NCBI GenBank assembly: GCA_023227965.1
Contig: JALOCA010000061.1
Location: forward strand, 1 to 10,124
Source: Lentimicrobiaceae bacterium
GTDB lineage: Bacteria > Bacteroidota > Bacteroidia > Bacteroidales > JALOCA01
DNA length: 10,124 nt
Reading direction: 5' to 3'
Shown piece by piece: positions 1 to 7,625 of this stretch. Below the pieces are notes generated by a model. It made no database searches and was not told the DNA's origin. It was given only the letters and a program-made list of their open reading frames with translations. How positions within the stretch are numbered: the first letter of the stretch is position 1; each line of letters begins with the position of its first letter. Both the position numbers and the translations under genes were made by a program.

Positions 1-642
1 CAGGCTTGCGGAGCTACGTTGTTTAAAACGGAAGAAGTAATTTGTACATTTTGCAATTACCATTTACCCCGGACAAATTTTCACCTCGAACAGGATAACT
101 GGGTTTCCCGAACTTTTTGGGGCAGGACGGATGTGTTCTCAGCAACAGCTTTGTTTTATTTCAATAAAGGAGGAAAAGTGCAGCACCTGATTCATCGCCT
201 GAAATACAACGGAGAAAAGGAAATAGGGATTTTTTTAGGAAAGCAATACGGATACGACCTGCAGAAAAGTCCGTTTTTCAATTCGGTGAAAGTCGTTTTG
301 CCTGTTCCGCTACATTCCAAAAAGGAAAAGAAGAGGGGTTACAACCAAAGTGAAATGTTTGCCATAGGTTTGGCACAAACCATGCAAATTGAACTGGTAA
401 AGAACAATCTTATAAAAACGATGGCTACGGAGTCGCAGACCCGGAAAAGCCGTTTTAAACGATGGGAGAACGTTAAGGAAATTTTTGTGGTGAAAGATGC
501 TGAGAAGCTGGAAGGGAAACATGTCCTGTTGGTAGATGATGTAATTACCACCGGAGCTACTATAGAATCCTGTGCCAATACTTTACTGAAAGTTCCGGGA
601 ATTAGGGTTAGCGTTGCAGCCATAGCTTTTACCCAACATTAA
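1..642 (+). CDS. comF: ComF family phosphoribosyltransferase-like protein (5'-partial)
   Basis: The reading frame is open from the first base, so the gene begins upstream of the window; 213 codons are visible. A TTG at 19-21 could be read as a start, but codons before it still look like ComF: Cys3, then Cys15-x2-Cys18, fit the second half of the N-terminal four-cysteine zinc finger. The body has the ComF hallmarks: a VLPVPLHSKK..RGYNQ stretch at codons 99-117, a TxSQTRKSRxxRWENV segment near codons 140-155, and the PRPP-binding loop VLLVDDVITTGAT at codons 175-187 (nt 523-561). In naturally competent bacteria ComF is a cytosolic protein needed for DNA uptake. In Bacteroidota its role is mostly untested and transferase activity is not assured. 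The stop codon overlaps that of the convergent lamin-tail gene by 4 bp. Family assignment is firm; function in this organism is inferred. Confidence 0.9.
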   Translation, partial: QACGATLFKTEEVICTFCNYHLPRTNFHLEQDNWVSRTFWGRTDVFSATALFYFNKGGKVQHLIHRLKYNGEKEIGIFLGKQYGYDLQKSPFFNSVKVVLPVPLHSKKEKKRGYNQSEMFAIGLAQTMQIELVKNNLIKTMATESQTRKSRFKRWENVKEIFVVKDAEKLEGKHVLLVDDVITTGATIESCANTLLKVPGIRVSVAAIAFTQH

Positions 643-3224
643 ATTTTACCACCAAGCACTGCCGTTTTTTTGTAGTGCTGCACTTTACCTTTAAGGTTAA
701 ATACTTCTACATACACTATGTAAATCCCGATAAGTGCCTTTTCTCCATCTTCATTAATGCCATCCCACGAAAAGCTGCCGGAGGTTCCCAGCAGTTCATT
801 TTTTACCAGATAACGAACCAGATGTCCGGCTGCATCGTAAATGGTAATATTGGTGGTAAATCCGGGTTCATCCAACGTATAACCAATATTTAAAACATCA
901 TTGTAGCCGTCATTATCGGGTGAAAATATTTCCGGAGAAAGGGTAATGGCATTTTTGTAAGCTATTTCGGGAACAAACTGTGAGTTTGTATATCCCGGGG
1001 TTGCAAACCCGGATTTTTGAGAAGCAGAATGCCAATTGGTAACATCGTTGGTTCCCCTTTCCGGACTGATACGTTCGAGCGAAACACCTTCCACGCTGTT
1101 CAGTAAGGCATAATGCATTTCTTTGGTATAATGAAATTTATCAATGATTTCCTGTCCGGTTGTTGCAATCACCACTATGCCTTCATCATTATTACAGGGC
1201 GGAAAAGATTCCATCGCAAGAAATGCGTCCGGATTGGTTGTTTCATACTGTTCTTTCACTTCTTGCGGATTAGTAGTCAATACCATATATTCCTCTGGGA
1301 AAAATAGGTAGCTGATTTCCGTTAACGGGCAAACAGATTCCAAGGTACCGGAAATGCTATCGGAAGAAGAAAGCGTTAGCCCAGATAAATCTATGATTTT
1401 GCCAGAACGGTTATAAATTTCCACAAAATCAACTCCATTATCTTTGGGGTTAAAAAGTATTTCATTGATAACCAAATCATTTTCTACAGCAGCTTCGGGT
1501 AGGGCAAATTTGCGACTGCTCATTATCACCATGCTATTTTTGGCACAATCTTGTAAAGTATCATTAACCAGTAAAGTATAGATAATATTCTCTATAATAG
1601 GTTGTTCCAAAAGCAAAATCGCAGAATAAAAACCAGGAGCAACAGGAATAACCTCCAAAGGTTGCCCGATGCCGTTATCAATCCTGAATTTTGAAGGACT
1701 GCTCACTGAAATACTATCCATTTCTTCACTAAAAACTATCTGAATATGAACTGAATCGCAGATAATAATGTTTTTTAGGTATGGCGGCTGGCTGTCAGGA
1801 TTGTCTGCCAGGACAGAATTTACTCTTCCGGGCGTACCTCCGGAAGGGTCAACTGAAGCTTTCCAGTTGGCAGCTTCTCCACAGGGATTTTGGGTGTCTA
1901 TCTGTTCCAGTGCCCAACCTCCCTCGTTTTTGGTATTGTCGGTATACCAGCCGTCAGTATAGCCGATGTAATGCATTATTTCCCCCTGCGGATTCCGGAG
2001 CACAAGAACAGAGCCGGTATTGGTAAGGGTAAAGTTTGAAAAACCCACAAATTTCCCGAAGGATTCGAGTTCAGCTTGGGCATCATTATCTGCAACAATA
2101 AGAAATTCCAAAGGTTTAATAATGATATCGGGGAATTTGTGCTGAGACGTACCTGTTAAAAGTGTCCAATTTTTCAGATGTACCGGAAACAAAGTACAGT
2201 TATAAATTTCAAGATATTCCCATTCAGGCAAGCCCACCGGTGGCGAAGGGTCTGCCATTATCTCGTTTATTACCAGATCAAAAGATTTAAAACAGTGCCA
2301 GGTAAAACTTTTTATCACTTCCGACATGTGATTTCCAGCCATGTCTTCAATATTTTTTATAGTTAATTGATATTCTTTATCTTCCAAAAAAGAAGTAGCA
2401 AATGTTAAATGAATCAAGGCATTTCCTTCCAATTCCGCAAAAGAAGGGTTTCCGGACTCCATTCCGGCAGAATAATTCAGGCAGTTTGCAGCAGATGTTT
2501 CTTCAACTGTTTCGTTAAAATATATATCTAATTGATTGGATGATATTGCATTTACTAAAGTTATCTCCGGAGGAGAAGTGTCTATTTCAATATTTCTAAT
2601 TAAAAAATCATCGAAATAAAATTTTGTGCTGTTGCTGCCGGTATATTGGCACAAAATTCCGAAAAATGTAGCGGTAGCTAATGTATTGTCTGTTCCGGCT
2701 GCCTGTTGTGCAAAATTGAATCCTCCGGCAGAATCGGCAAAAATTTCCCAAAACCCGTTGTGTTTCCGGGTAACTTTTACCCTGATTGCGAACGAATTTG
2801 CTATTTCACCTTCTTTCCCGCGGCAAACAGATGTAAGCTGGGCTCCGTTTTGACGAAAAAGTTCTATGGCATCATTGGAGCCGGCTTCGCCAAGTTGAAG
2901 AAAGTATCCGTTCAGTGGGGCAGTTACATCTGCATTGTCGGAAACGAGATAAATCCGGGCAAAATTATTGGCAGACGGATCAAAGGCTAATCTTATCCAG
3001 CATTGCCATTCGGTACTATCCAGGAGGGCATTTTGTGTAGAAAGATAAGATATTCCTGACATAGAGGTGCTTAGATGTAATTGTTTACTGCTGTTTATTT
3101 CAAAATTTGCAGTGGTTCCGTTCCAGGCAGGATTGCCAGAAAAATTACCATCGGAGAAGTTGTCTGCCATTTGGGCTAAAGCGGTGATTGGCAGGAAAAA
3201 TAAGCAAAACAAAATTTTTTTCAT
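639..3224 (-). CDS. Secreted lamin-tail domain protein with T9SS-type C-terminal domain
   Basis: This 861-residue protein starts with a signal peptide (MKKILFCLFFLPITALA, residues 1-17). Next comes a beta-sandwich-like region at about 20-212. Two Ig-like 'SbsA/Big_5' modules at about 217-308 and 478-572 each begin with PP and contain a YFNETVEE- or VFSEEMD-type motif. Two lamin-tail domains start at DLVINEIMADP (316) and DLVINEILFNP (583). The last ~100 residues begin with FSPDNDGYNDVLNI (768-780) and end in a FlgD-Ig/CHU_C-like fold, resembling type IX secretion C-terminal domains. I chose the ATG at 3224 over an in-frame ATG at 3245 because the signal peptide begins there and a candidate promoter would leave the upstream start leaderless. 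Probable location is the cell surface or medium. The substrate or partner is unknown; an adhesion or structural role is inference from the domains. It is transcribed alone. Confidence 0.88.
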   Translation of the reverse strand: MKKILFCLFFLPITALAQMADNFSDGNFSGNPAWNGTTANFEINSSKQLHLSTSMSGISYLSTQNALLDSTEWQCWIRLAFDPSANNFARIYLVSDNADVTAPLNGYFLQLGEAGSNDAIELFRQNGAQLTSVCRGKEGEIANSFAIRVKVTRKHNGFWEIFADSAGGFNFAQQAAGTDNTLATATFFGILCQYTGSNSTKFYFDDFLIRNIEIDTSPPEITLVNAISSNQLDIYFNETVEETSAANCLNYSAGMESGNPSFAELEGNALIHLTFATSFLEDKEYQLTIKNIEDMAGNHMSEVIKSFTWHCFKSFDLVINEIMADPSPPVGLPEWEYLEIYNCTLFPVHLKNWTLLTGTSQHKFPDIIIKPLEFLIVADNDAQAELESFGKFVGFSNFTLTNTGSVLVLRNPQGEIMHYIGYTDGWYTDNTKNEGGWALEQIDTQNPCGEAANWKASVDPSGGTPGRVNSVLADNPDSQPPYLKNIIICDSVHIQIVFSEEMDSISVSSPSKFRIDNGIGQPLEVIPVAPGFYSAILLLEQPIIENIIYTLLVNDTLQDCAKNSMVIMSSRKFALPEAAVENDLVINEILFNPKDNGVDFVEIYNRSGKIIDLSGLTLSSSDSISGTLESVCPLTEISYLFFPEEYMVLTTNPQEVKEQYETTNPDAFLAMESFPPCNNDEGIVVIATTGQEIIDKFHYTKEMHYALLNSVEGVSLERISPERGTNDVTNWHSASQKSGFATPGYTNSQFVPEIAYKNAITLSPEIFSPDNDGYNDVLNIGYTLDEPGFTTNITIYDAAGHLVRYLVKNELLGTSGSFSWDGINEDGEKALIGIYIVYVEVFNLKGKVQHYKKTAVLGGKI

Positions 3225-3249
3225 ACCAGTGTAAATAAAAATCAACCGG

Positions 3250-3280
3250 TAAATATACTACTTTTGCCGTGAAAAATCAA
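3250..3280 (-). promoter_or_regulatory. Candidate promoter for the lamin-tail gene
   Basis: Read on the minus strand, a TTG (3280-3278) is followed after 20 bp by TATATTTA (3257-3250). This is one base off the Bacteroidota -7 consensus TAnnTTTG at the expected spacing. It would start transcription near 3244, about 20 nt before the ATG at 3224. It overlaps the plus-strand asd promoter element. Confidence 0.45.
3259..3266 (+). promoter_or_regulatory. Candidate -7 promoter element for asd-ribF
   Basis: TACTTTTG matches the Bacteroidota -7 element TAnnTTTG exactly and lies 33 bp before the asd ATG. I see no TTG at the usual -33 distance, so the upstream half is weak. The element sits inside the spacer of the opposing candidate promoter for the lamin-tail gene, so the two may compete. 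Confidence 0.5.
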
Positions 3281-3299
3281 CGAATTAAATTTTGTACGG

Positions 3300-4301
3300 A
3301 TGAAAATAGCAATAGTAGGTGCTACAGGATTAGTTGGCACAGTGATGATGAAAGTTTTTGAAGAACGTAAATACATACAAAATATTGATAATATTGAGTT
3401 TTTGTTGGTTGCATCGGCAAAATCGGCAGGTAAAGAGCTTATGTTTAACGGCAGAAAATACAAAGTAATCGGTCTTGAGGAAGCTGTTGCCAGTCATCCA
3501 CAAATTGCTGTTTTTTCCGCTGGGGCTTCCACCTCAAAAGAATGGGCTCCGCGATTTGCGGAGAACGGTACCTGGGTAATTGATAATTCTTCCGCCTGGC
3601 GGATGGATGAAAACATAGCTTTGGTTATCCCTGAAATAAATGCTTCAGCGATTTCTCCACGGCATAAAATAATTGCAAACCCCAATTGTTCTACTGCCCA
3701 ACTGGTTATGGTACTTGCCCCGCTTCACCGAAAATATAAAATCAAACGTTTGGTGGTTTCCACCTATCAGTCGGTTACCGGAACCGGAGTGAAGGCTGTA
3801 CAGCAGATGGAAAATGAAAGAATGGGAATTACGGGAGAAATGGCTTACCCCTATTCTATTGATTTAAACCTTTTTCCTCATGGAGGTGCTTTTTTACCAA
3901 ATGGATATACCATGGAGGAAATAAAATTAGCAACTGAAACAAGAAAAATTTTAAGCGATGATACTATTCGGGTAACATCCACTGTAGTAAGAGTCCCGGT
4001 AAAAGGTGGTCATTCGGAAGCTGTAAATATTGAATTTGAGAATGATTTTGATGTAACAGAAGTAAGAAATTTATTGGAGAATACCCAAGGGGTAGTGGTC
4101 CAGGATGATCCTTCTTCAAACCTGTATCCCATGCCAAAATATACCGAAGGAAAAGATGAGGTTTTTGTGGGAAGAATCCGCAGGGATATTTCAAATCCCA
4201 ACACGCTTGATTTGTGGATTGTAGCCGATAACCTCCGCAAGGGAGCCGCCACAAATGCCATACAGATTGCAGCTTATCTGATAAATAAAAAGTGGATTTA
4301 A
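3300..4301 (+). CDS. asd: Aspartate-semialdehyde dehydrogenase
   Basis: This cytosolic enzyme reduces 4-aspartyl phosphate to L-aspartate-4-semialdehyde with NADPH, at the branch point to lysine/diaminopimelate, threonine and methionine. The 333 residues match the usual family length (about 330-370). Visible signatures are the N-terminal dinucleotide-binding loop GATGLVG (residues 7-13) and SAGASTSKEWAP (73-84). The catalytic cysteine Cys130 lies in NPNCSTAQ, Gln157 in STYQSVTGTG, and the conserved basic/His site is GGHSEA with His238. A C-terminal DNLRKGAATNAIQIA follows (310-324). The start at 3300 is the first in-frame ATG and places the Rossmann strand at residue 2. It is the first gene of a likely two-gene operon with ribF, whose start is 16 bp downstream. 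All expected catalytic residues are present and nothing looks broken. Confidence 0.97.
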   Translation: MKIAIVGATGLVGTVMMKVFEERKYIQNIDNIEFLLVASAKSAGKELMFNGRKYKVIGLEEAVASHPQIAVFSAGASTSKEWAPRFAENGTWVIDNSSAWRMDENIALVIPEINASAISPRHKIIANPNCSTAQLVMVLAPLHRKYKIKRLVVSTYQSVTGTGVKAVQQMENERMGITGEMAYPYSIDLNLFPHGGAFLPNGYTMEEIKLATETRKILSDDTIRVTSTVVRVPVKGGHSEAVNIEFENDFDVTEVRNLLENTQGVVVQDDPSSNLYPMPKYTEGKDEVFVGRIRRDISNPNTLDLWIVADNLRKGAATNAIQIAAYLINKKWI

Positions 4302-4317
4302 AATTTAAAAATACTTC

Positions 4318-5253
4318 GTGAAAATATATAGAAACATTGAGGAACTTGGCGCCATAGCTCGACCTGTAGTAACCCTTGGTACTTTTGACGGGGTACATAT
4401 TGGCCATCGGAAATTGCTTGAAAAAGTAGTAGAAATAGCCCAAAAAGAAAAAGGAGAATCTCTTGTTGTAACCTTCGACCCCCACCCGGACATATTATTC
4501 GATTGCGAAGGAGAAACATTCCGGTTGTTGAATTCACTCAACGAAAAAATAAGCCTTATAGAAAAGTCAGATATAAATCATTTGCTTATTCTTCCGTTTA
4601 ACGAACAATTGTCGGTACTTACCGCTGAAGATTTTATACGTAATATCCTGCTCGAAAAAATCAAACCAGTACATATTGTTGTGGGTTACGAATATGCTTT
4701 TGGAAAAAATCGTTGCGGTGATTTCATTGATTTGCGAAATTTTGCTATTGAAAAAAAATTCAAACTCACAGAAATTTCGCCTCAAAAAACACAAAAAATT
4801 GCTATTTCTTCAGAAAAAATTAAACTTTTACTGCAAAATGGCAACCTAAAAGAAGCCAACGAATTACTGGGTTATCCATTTTTTATCAGCGGTAGGGTAA
4901 TTCGTGGAAATCAGATCGGAAAATTAATCGGTTATCCTACTGCCAACATTCAAATTGACGATCCTAAAAAACTCATTCCGGCGTTTGGAGTATATGCCTG
5001 TCGTGTACAATGGAAAAATAATGTGTACAACGGAATGGCAAACATTGGAATACGACCTACCGTAAACGGAAAAAGATGTACCGTGGAGGCGCATATTTTT
5101 GATTTTAACGAAGAAATTTACGAAAACGACATTTGTATTTCTCTATATCACAAAATGCGTGATGAAAAGAAATTTGGTGGGCTTGAGCAATTAAAAGAAC
5201 AATTGCGTAATGACAAAATAAATATTAGCAAATATTTTATTGATATTACATAA
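4318..5253 (+). CDS. ribF: Bifunctional riboflavin kinase / FAD synthetase (GTG start)
   Basis: RibF phosphorylates riboflavin to FMN and then adenylylates FMN to FAD in the cytosol. The N-terminal nucleotidyltransferase half shows GTFDGVHIGH (residues 21-30, the HxGH site), VTFDPHP (51-57), VGYEYAFGKNRCGD (122-135) and an ISSEKIK segment (163-169). The C-terminal flavokinase half shows GRVIRGNQIGKLIGYPTANI (192-211), NGMANIGIRPT (238-248) and the catalytic-type Glu257 in VEAHIFDF. At 311 residues the length is typical. The start is GTG: a stop at 4306-4308 lies just upstream in frame and no ATG or TTG intervenes. No Shine-Dalgarno sequence is visible, as is common in this phylum. It follows asd by 16 bp and is probably cotranscribed. 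It converges on the GldH-like gene, with 4 bp between the stop codons. Confidence 0.97.
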   Translation: MKIYRNIEELGAIARPVVTLGTFDGVHIGHRKLLEKVVEIAQKEKGESLVVTFDPHPDILFDCEGETFRLLNSLNEKISLIEKSDINHLLILPFNEQLSVLTAEDFIRNILLEKIKPVHIVVGYEYAFGKNRCGDFIDLRNFAIEKKFKLTEISPQKTQKIAISSEKIKLLLQNGNLKEANELLGYPFFISGRVIRGNQIGKLIGYPTANIQIDDPKKLIPAFGVYACRVQWKNNVYNGMANIGIRPTVNGKRCTVEAHIFDFNEEIYENDICISLYHKMRDEKKFGGLEQLKEQLRNDKINISKYFIDIT

Positions 5254-5257
5254 TATT

Positions 5258-5713
5258 TTACTTTATTATCAATGAAAAACTCCTGATTTCGGAGGTTTCC
5301 ACTTTAGGGATAAGATTTTCTATTTTAATTATATATGTTCCTTTTTCTCCAAAAGGAAAATCCTTACGAATTACTTCTTCATAGCTGAATTCTCCCCCAC
5401 TTTTTTCAACTGATAAAAACTTTCCTTCATTATTCCTGAGTATCAACTCATATTCTTTTTCGCGCATTTCCCCGGAAGGAGAAGTAATGGTCATGTGAAA
5501 TGGCAATCTGTCGTACTGAAATTCGCTGGTATGGCTGATAACTATAATAATATCATGCTGACCGGTTGATTTTATAGGAACAGTAAACTCGAGGGGTTTA
5601 AACCGATCCCAAATGCCGTTTTCAAATGTAACCGTTTTTTCAAATTTTGTTGATGAATTGCATGAAAAAAGTAACAGCATATAAATGCTTACCTGTTTAA
5701 TAATATTTTTCAT
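5258..5713 (-). CDS. Small lipoprotein, GldH-like (tentative)
   Basis: This 151-residue protein has a lipoprotein signal: a basic start (MKNIIK), a hydrophobic core and a lipobox LLFSC with the lipidated cysteine at residue 18. The mature part (about 133 residues) is beta-rich. It carries NGIWDRFKPLEFTVPI near 33-48, a SPSGEMREKEYEL segment near 77-89, and a late GTYIIKIEN (124-132). This order (an N-x-W start, a PxG followed by a polar strand, and a GTY strand near the end) resembles GldH, a lipoprotein of Bacteroidota gliding/type IX secretion loci, and the length is right for GldH. Similarity is by pattern only and the C-terminal 'DVG' type ending of GldH is absent. A generic Bacteroidota lipoprotein is the main alternative. 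It is transcribed alone from a promoter that reaches into the rnhA coding region. Confidence 0.8.
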   Translation of the reverse strand: MKNIIKQVSIYMLLLFSCNSSTKFEKTVTFENGIWDRFKPLEFTVPIKSTGQHDIIIVISHTSEFQYDRLPFHMTITSPSGEMREKEYELILRNNEGKFLSVEKSGGEFSYEEVIRKDFPFGEKGTYIIKIENLIPKVETSEIRSFSLIIK

Positions 5714-5743
5714 TTTATCAAGGTGAGGAATTGGCTTAATACA

Positions 5744-5751
5744 TATATTTG
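5744..5751 (+). promoter_or_regulatory. Candidate -7 promoter element for rnhA
   Basis: TATATTTG is an exact match to the Bacteroidota -7 element. Initiation about 6 nt downstream would leave a leader of about 18 nt before the TTG start at 5775. No TTG is seen at the normal -33 distance; the nearest, at 5731, is too close. It faces the minus-strand -7 element at 5757-5764 with only 5 bp between them. Confidence 0.55.
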
Positions 5752-5756
5752 TGATG

Positions 5757-5786
5757 CAAAAATAGCGATTACCGTTGGCAAAGCAA
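5757..5786 (-). promoter_or_regulatory. Promoter for the GldH-like lipoprotein gene
   Basis: On the minus strand a TTG (5786-5784) is followed after 19 bp by TATTTTTG (5764-5757), an exact TAnnTTTG match. This gives a leader of roughly 37 nt before the ATG at 5713. The -33 part lies inside the first codons of rnhA, so the two genes share promoter and coding DNA. Confidence 0.6.
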
Positions 5787-6404
5787 AAATATTATGTAGT
5801 TTGGAAAGGAGTATCTCCCGGGGTTTTCGATAATTGGGCTGAGTGTTTGCAACAGGTAACTAACTATACAGGAGCTATTTATAAATCATTTAATACCAAA
5901 CTGGAAGCAATAGAAGCCTTTCGTTCCGATGCAGGAAAATATTTCGGGAAGCCTGCCAAACCCCAGCTTACATGTCTTGATGCAATTTGGGTAGGCAAGC
6001 CTATTATCCCAAGTCTTTCGGTGGATGCAGCTTGCGCCGGGAATCCAGGAGTAATGGAATATCGCGGGGTGGACACGCAAACAGGTAAAGAACTTTTCAG
6101 GCAGGGACCATTTAAAGAGGGAACTGTTAATATTGGTGAATTTCTTGCCATAGTGCATGGACTTGCTTATCTGAAACAAATAAACAGTAATATTCCTGTC
6201 TATTCCGATTCAAAAACAGCAATTAAATGGATATATAATAAAAAAAATAACTCAAAATTAATTGAATCATCATTAAATTTTGAAATATTTGATTTAATGG
6301 GACGTGCAGAAAAATGGCTTCGTGAAAATTTCTACAATAACCGTTTGCTAAAATGGGAAACGTCAATATGGGGTGAAATACCCGCAGATTTTGGAAGAAA
6401 ATAG
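5775..6404 (+). CDS. rnhA: Ribonuclease H1 with N-terminal viroplasmin-type hybrid-binding domain (TTG start)
   Basis: This enzyme cleaves the RNA strand of RNA:DNA hybrids. The N-terminal hybrid-binding domain (KYYVVWKGVSPGVFDNWAEC, residues 5-24, running to about 50) precedes the RNase H fold (about 80-209). The catalytic acids are Asp84 (SVDAACAGNPG), Glu122 (GEFLAIVHG), Asp145 (YSDSKTAIKW) and Asp205 (WGEIPADFGRK), with Glu201 as the additional acidic residue. Their spacings (38, 23 and 60) equal those I recall for Bacillus halodurans RNase H1 (D71, E109, D132, D192). Like that enzyme it lacks the basic protrusion of the E. coli protein. The TTG start is decided by an in-frame stop at 5763-5765 with no ATG or GTG after it, and it places the domain at residue 5. 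The stop codon abuts that of the convergent membrane-protein gene. All active-site residues are intact. Confidence 0.95.
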   Translation: MAKQKYYVVWKGVSPGVFDNWAECLQQVTNYTGAIYKSFNTKLEAIEAFRSDAGKYFGKPAKPQLTCLDAIWVGKPIIPSLSVDAACAGNPGVMEYRGVDTQTGKELFRQGPFKEGTVNIGEFLAIVHGLAYLKQINSNIPVYSDSKTAIKWIYNKKNNSKLIESSLNFEIFDLMGRAEKWLRENFYNNRLLKWETSIWGEIPADFGRK

Positions 6405-7619
6405 TTAATACAAACTCACAGAAAAATGTAGCCGGATATCAAAATACAATCCATAATACAATCCCAGTCTATATATGCAAAGTGCTGCCAACATTATAAG
6501 TAAATATTTAATGCTAACTTTTACTTTTCTTTTTCCTTCTTTCCCTGATAAAATACGCGGCTTGACTTCTTTATTGAAAAAAACAGGAGTAACTGCAAAA
6601 AGAACAGAACATAATGCCATCATATCATAATCGAGGATATTTTCGTGCTGTGGCATTTTGAAAGGTATTTTAATAAAATATAACAATGGAATACAAATTA
6701 AAATAGGAATAATACCCTGTGATAAATAGAAAATAAAACGTTGTTTTGATTTTAATTGTATCATGGGAACCTCAAAAAAGAACCGACTTAAATAATACCC
6801 TATCAACGTAAGGGAAAACAATAAAATCAAACTTAACAATATCCTGAAAAAAGTATTCAGAAACATCCAATCGGCTACATATCCAAATCCTTGGTTTGTA
6901 ACGATTCCCGCAACAAATGCTCCAAAGAACATGCTGTAGGAATGTACTGTTAACCAATATCCCAGCAACTTGGTATTACCATACACTTTTTTATTCATTA
7001 GCAAAAAACGATGGTAAATAATACCTGCTATCAACGAAGCAAGAGGTCCGGCAAGAGTTATAGCTATTATATTCAGAGGTGTCCATAATGTTGAACTGTT
7101 TCCGATAGGGAACAATACTTCGAAGTAGTAAAGTACCGCATCTATCCGAAACAAGGACGCAGCAATAACTACTGCAAACTGATATATAAACCAGCATACC
7201 AGGTAAGCAATAAAAAAAATAAAAATCGAATTTGCAGAAAATATGATGTTCCTTTTAAAAAGATACTTTTCTTTCCATGAAATATTTTCTTCCTGTTGCT
7301 GAGAAAAAAGTACCGGGATAGGTTTATTCCTTTTTCTTTTAAAAAGTCGTTCAAAAGAAAAATGTTTTTTTCGTTTTTTTATTCTTATTTTTCTTTTAAT
7401 TCTAACAGGTTTTTCAGATTGAGAAAAAGAAGATTGATTAAACACATCGTCAAGAATATCCGGCAATTCTTCATTTTCTTCTTTTACAAATTGGGTTCGT
7501 ACATGCGGATGTTTCGGCGTATGTAAACCATAAATTCTACGTATAAATCTATCGAAAAATCGGTTAATACTATTCTGACCGTTTCTGTGTTGATTTGCAT
7601 GTCTTTTTTTTGAGGCCAT
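6405..7619 (-). CDS. Polybasic-tailed multi-pass membrane protein, unknown function
   Basis: I do not recognise this 404-residue protein. The first ~120 residues are soluble and polar: an amphipathic basic part (1-45), a short acidic patch (46-58, EENEELPDILDDV) and a very basic stretch at 72-99 where more than half of the residues are Lys or Arg. About seven hydrophobic segments follow, near 130-155, 181-205, 220-241, 256-278, 295-317, 331-349 and 369-390. The segment ITLAGPLASLIAG (187-199) faintly recalls the GPLANL helix of M50 site-2 proteases. However, no HExxH or NPxDG motif is present, so I do not call it a protease. The basic tail predicts a cytoplasmic N-terminus by the positive-inside rule. 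It begins 6 bp after the coiled-coil gene and is almost certainly cotranslated or cotranscribed with it, suggesting a shared envelope role. DNA here is conspicuously AT-rich. Confidence 0.88.
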   Translation of the reverse strand: MASKKRHANQHRNGQNSINRFFDRFIRRIYGLHTPKHPHVRTQFVKEENEELPDILDDVFNQSSFSQSEKPVRIKRKIRIKKRKKHFSFERLFKRKRNKPIPVLFSQQQEENISWKEKYLFKRNIIFSANSIFIFFIAYLVCWFIYQFAVVIAASLFRIDAVLYYFEVLFPIGNSSTLWTPLNIIAITLAGPLASLIAGIIYHRFLLMNKKVYGNTKLLGYWLTVHSYSMFFGAFVAGIVTNQGFGYVADWMFLNTFFRILLSLILLFSLTLIGYYLSRFFFEVPMIQLKSKQRFIFYLSQGIIPILICIPLLYFIKIPFKMPQHENILDYDMMALCSVLFAVTPVFFNKEVKPRILSGKEGKRKVKVSIKYLLIMLAALCIYRLGLYYGLYFDIRLHFSVSLY

Positions 7620-7625
7620 CTTTTT

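Noticed and set aside
19..642. TTG at 19 as the start of the ComF gene
   Set aside because: Zinc-finger cysteine and flanking ComF-like residues are encoded before it in the same frame, so the true start lies outside the window.
655..679. Inverted repeat AGCACT / AGTGCT with a 13-nt loop just after comF, as a possible terminator
   Set aside because: There are only six pairs, the T-run is in the loop and not after the stem, and it encodes the C-terminus of the lamin-tail protein.
3964..4485. Antisense reading frame of 173 codons across the end of asd and the start of ribF
   Set aside because: It lies opposite two clearly conserved enzymes, has no recognisable domain or promoter, and its composition is that of a shadow frame.
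7604..7611. A run of eight As in codons 3-6 of the polybasic membrane protein, as a phase-variation tract
   Set aside because: Similar runs are common across this AT-rich gene and encode Lys. Nothing singles this one out without population data.
6405..7619. M50 site-2 protease based on the GPLASLIAG helix
   Set aside because: No HExxH zinc motif or NPxDG motif is present, and the resemblance is limited to one hydrophobic segment.
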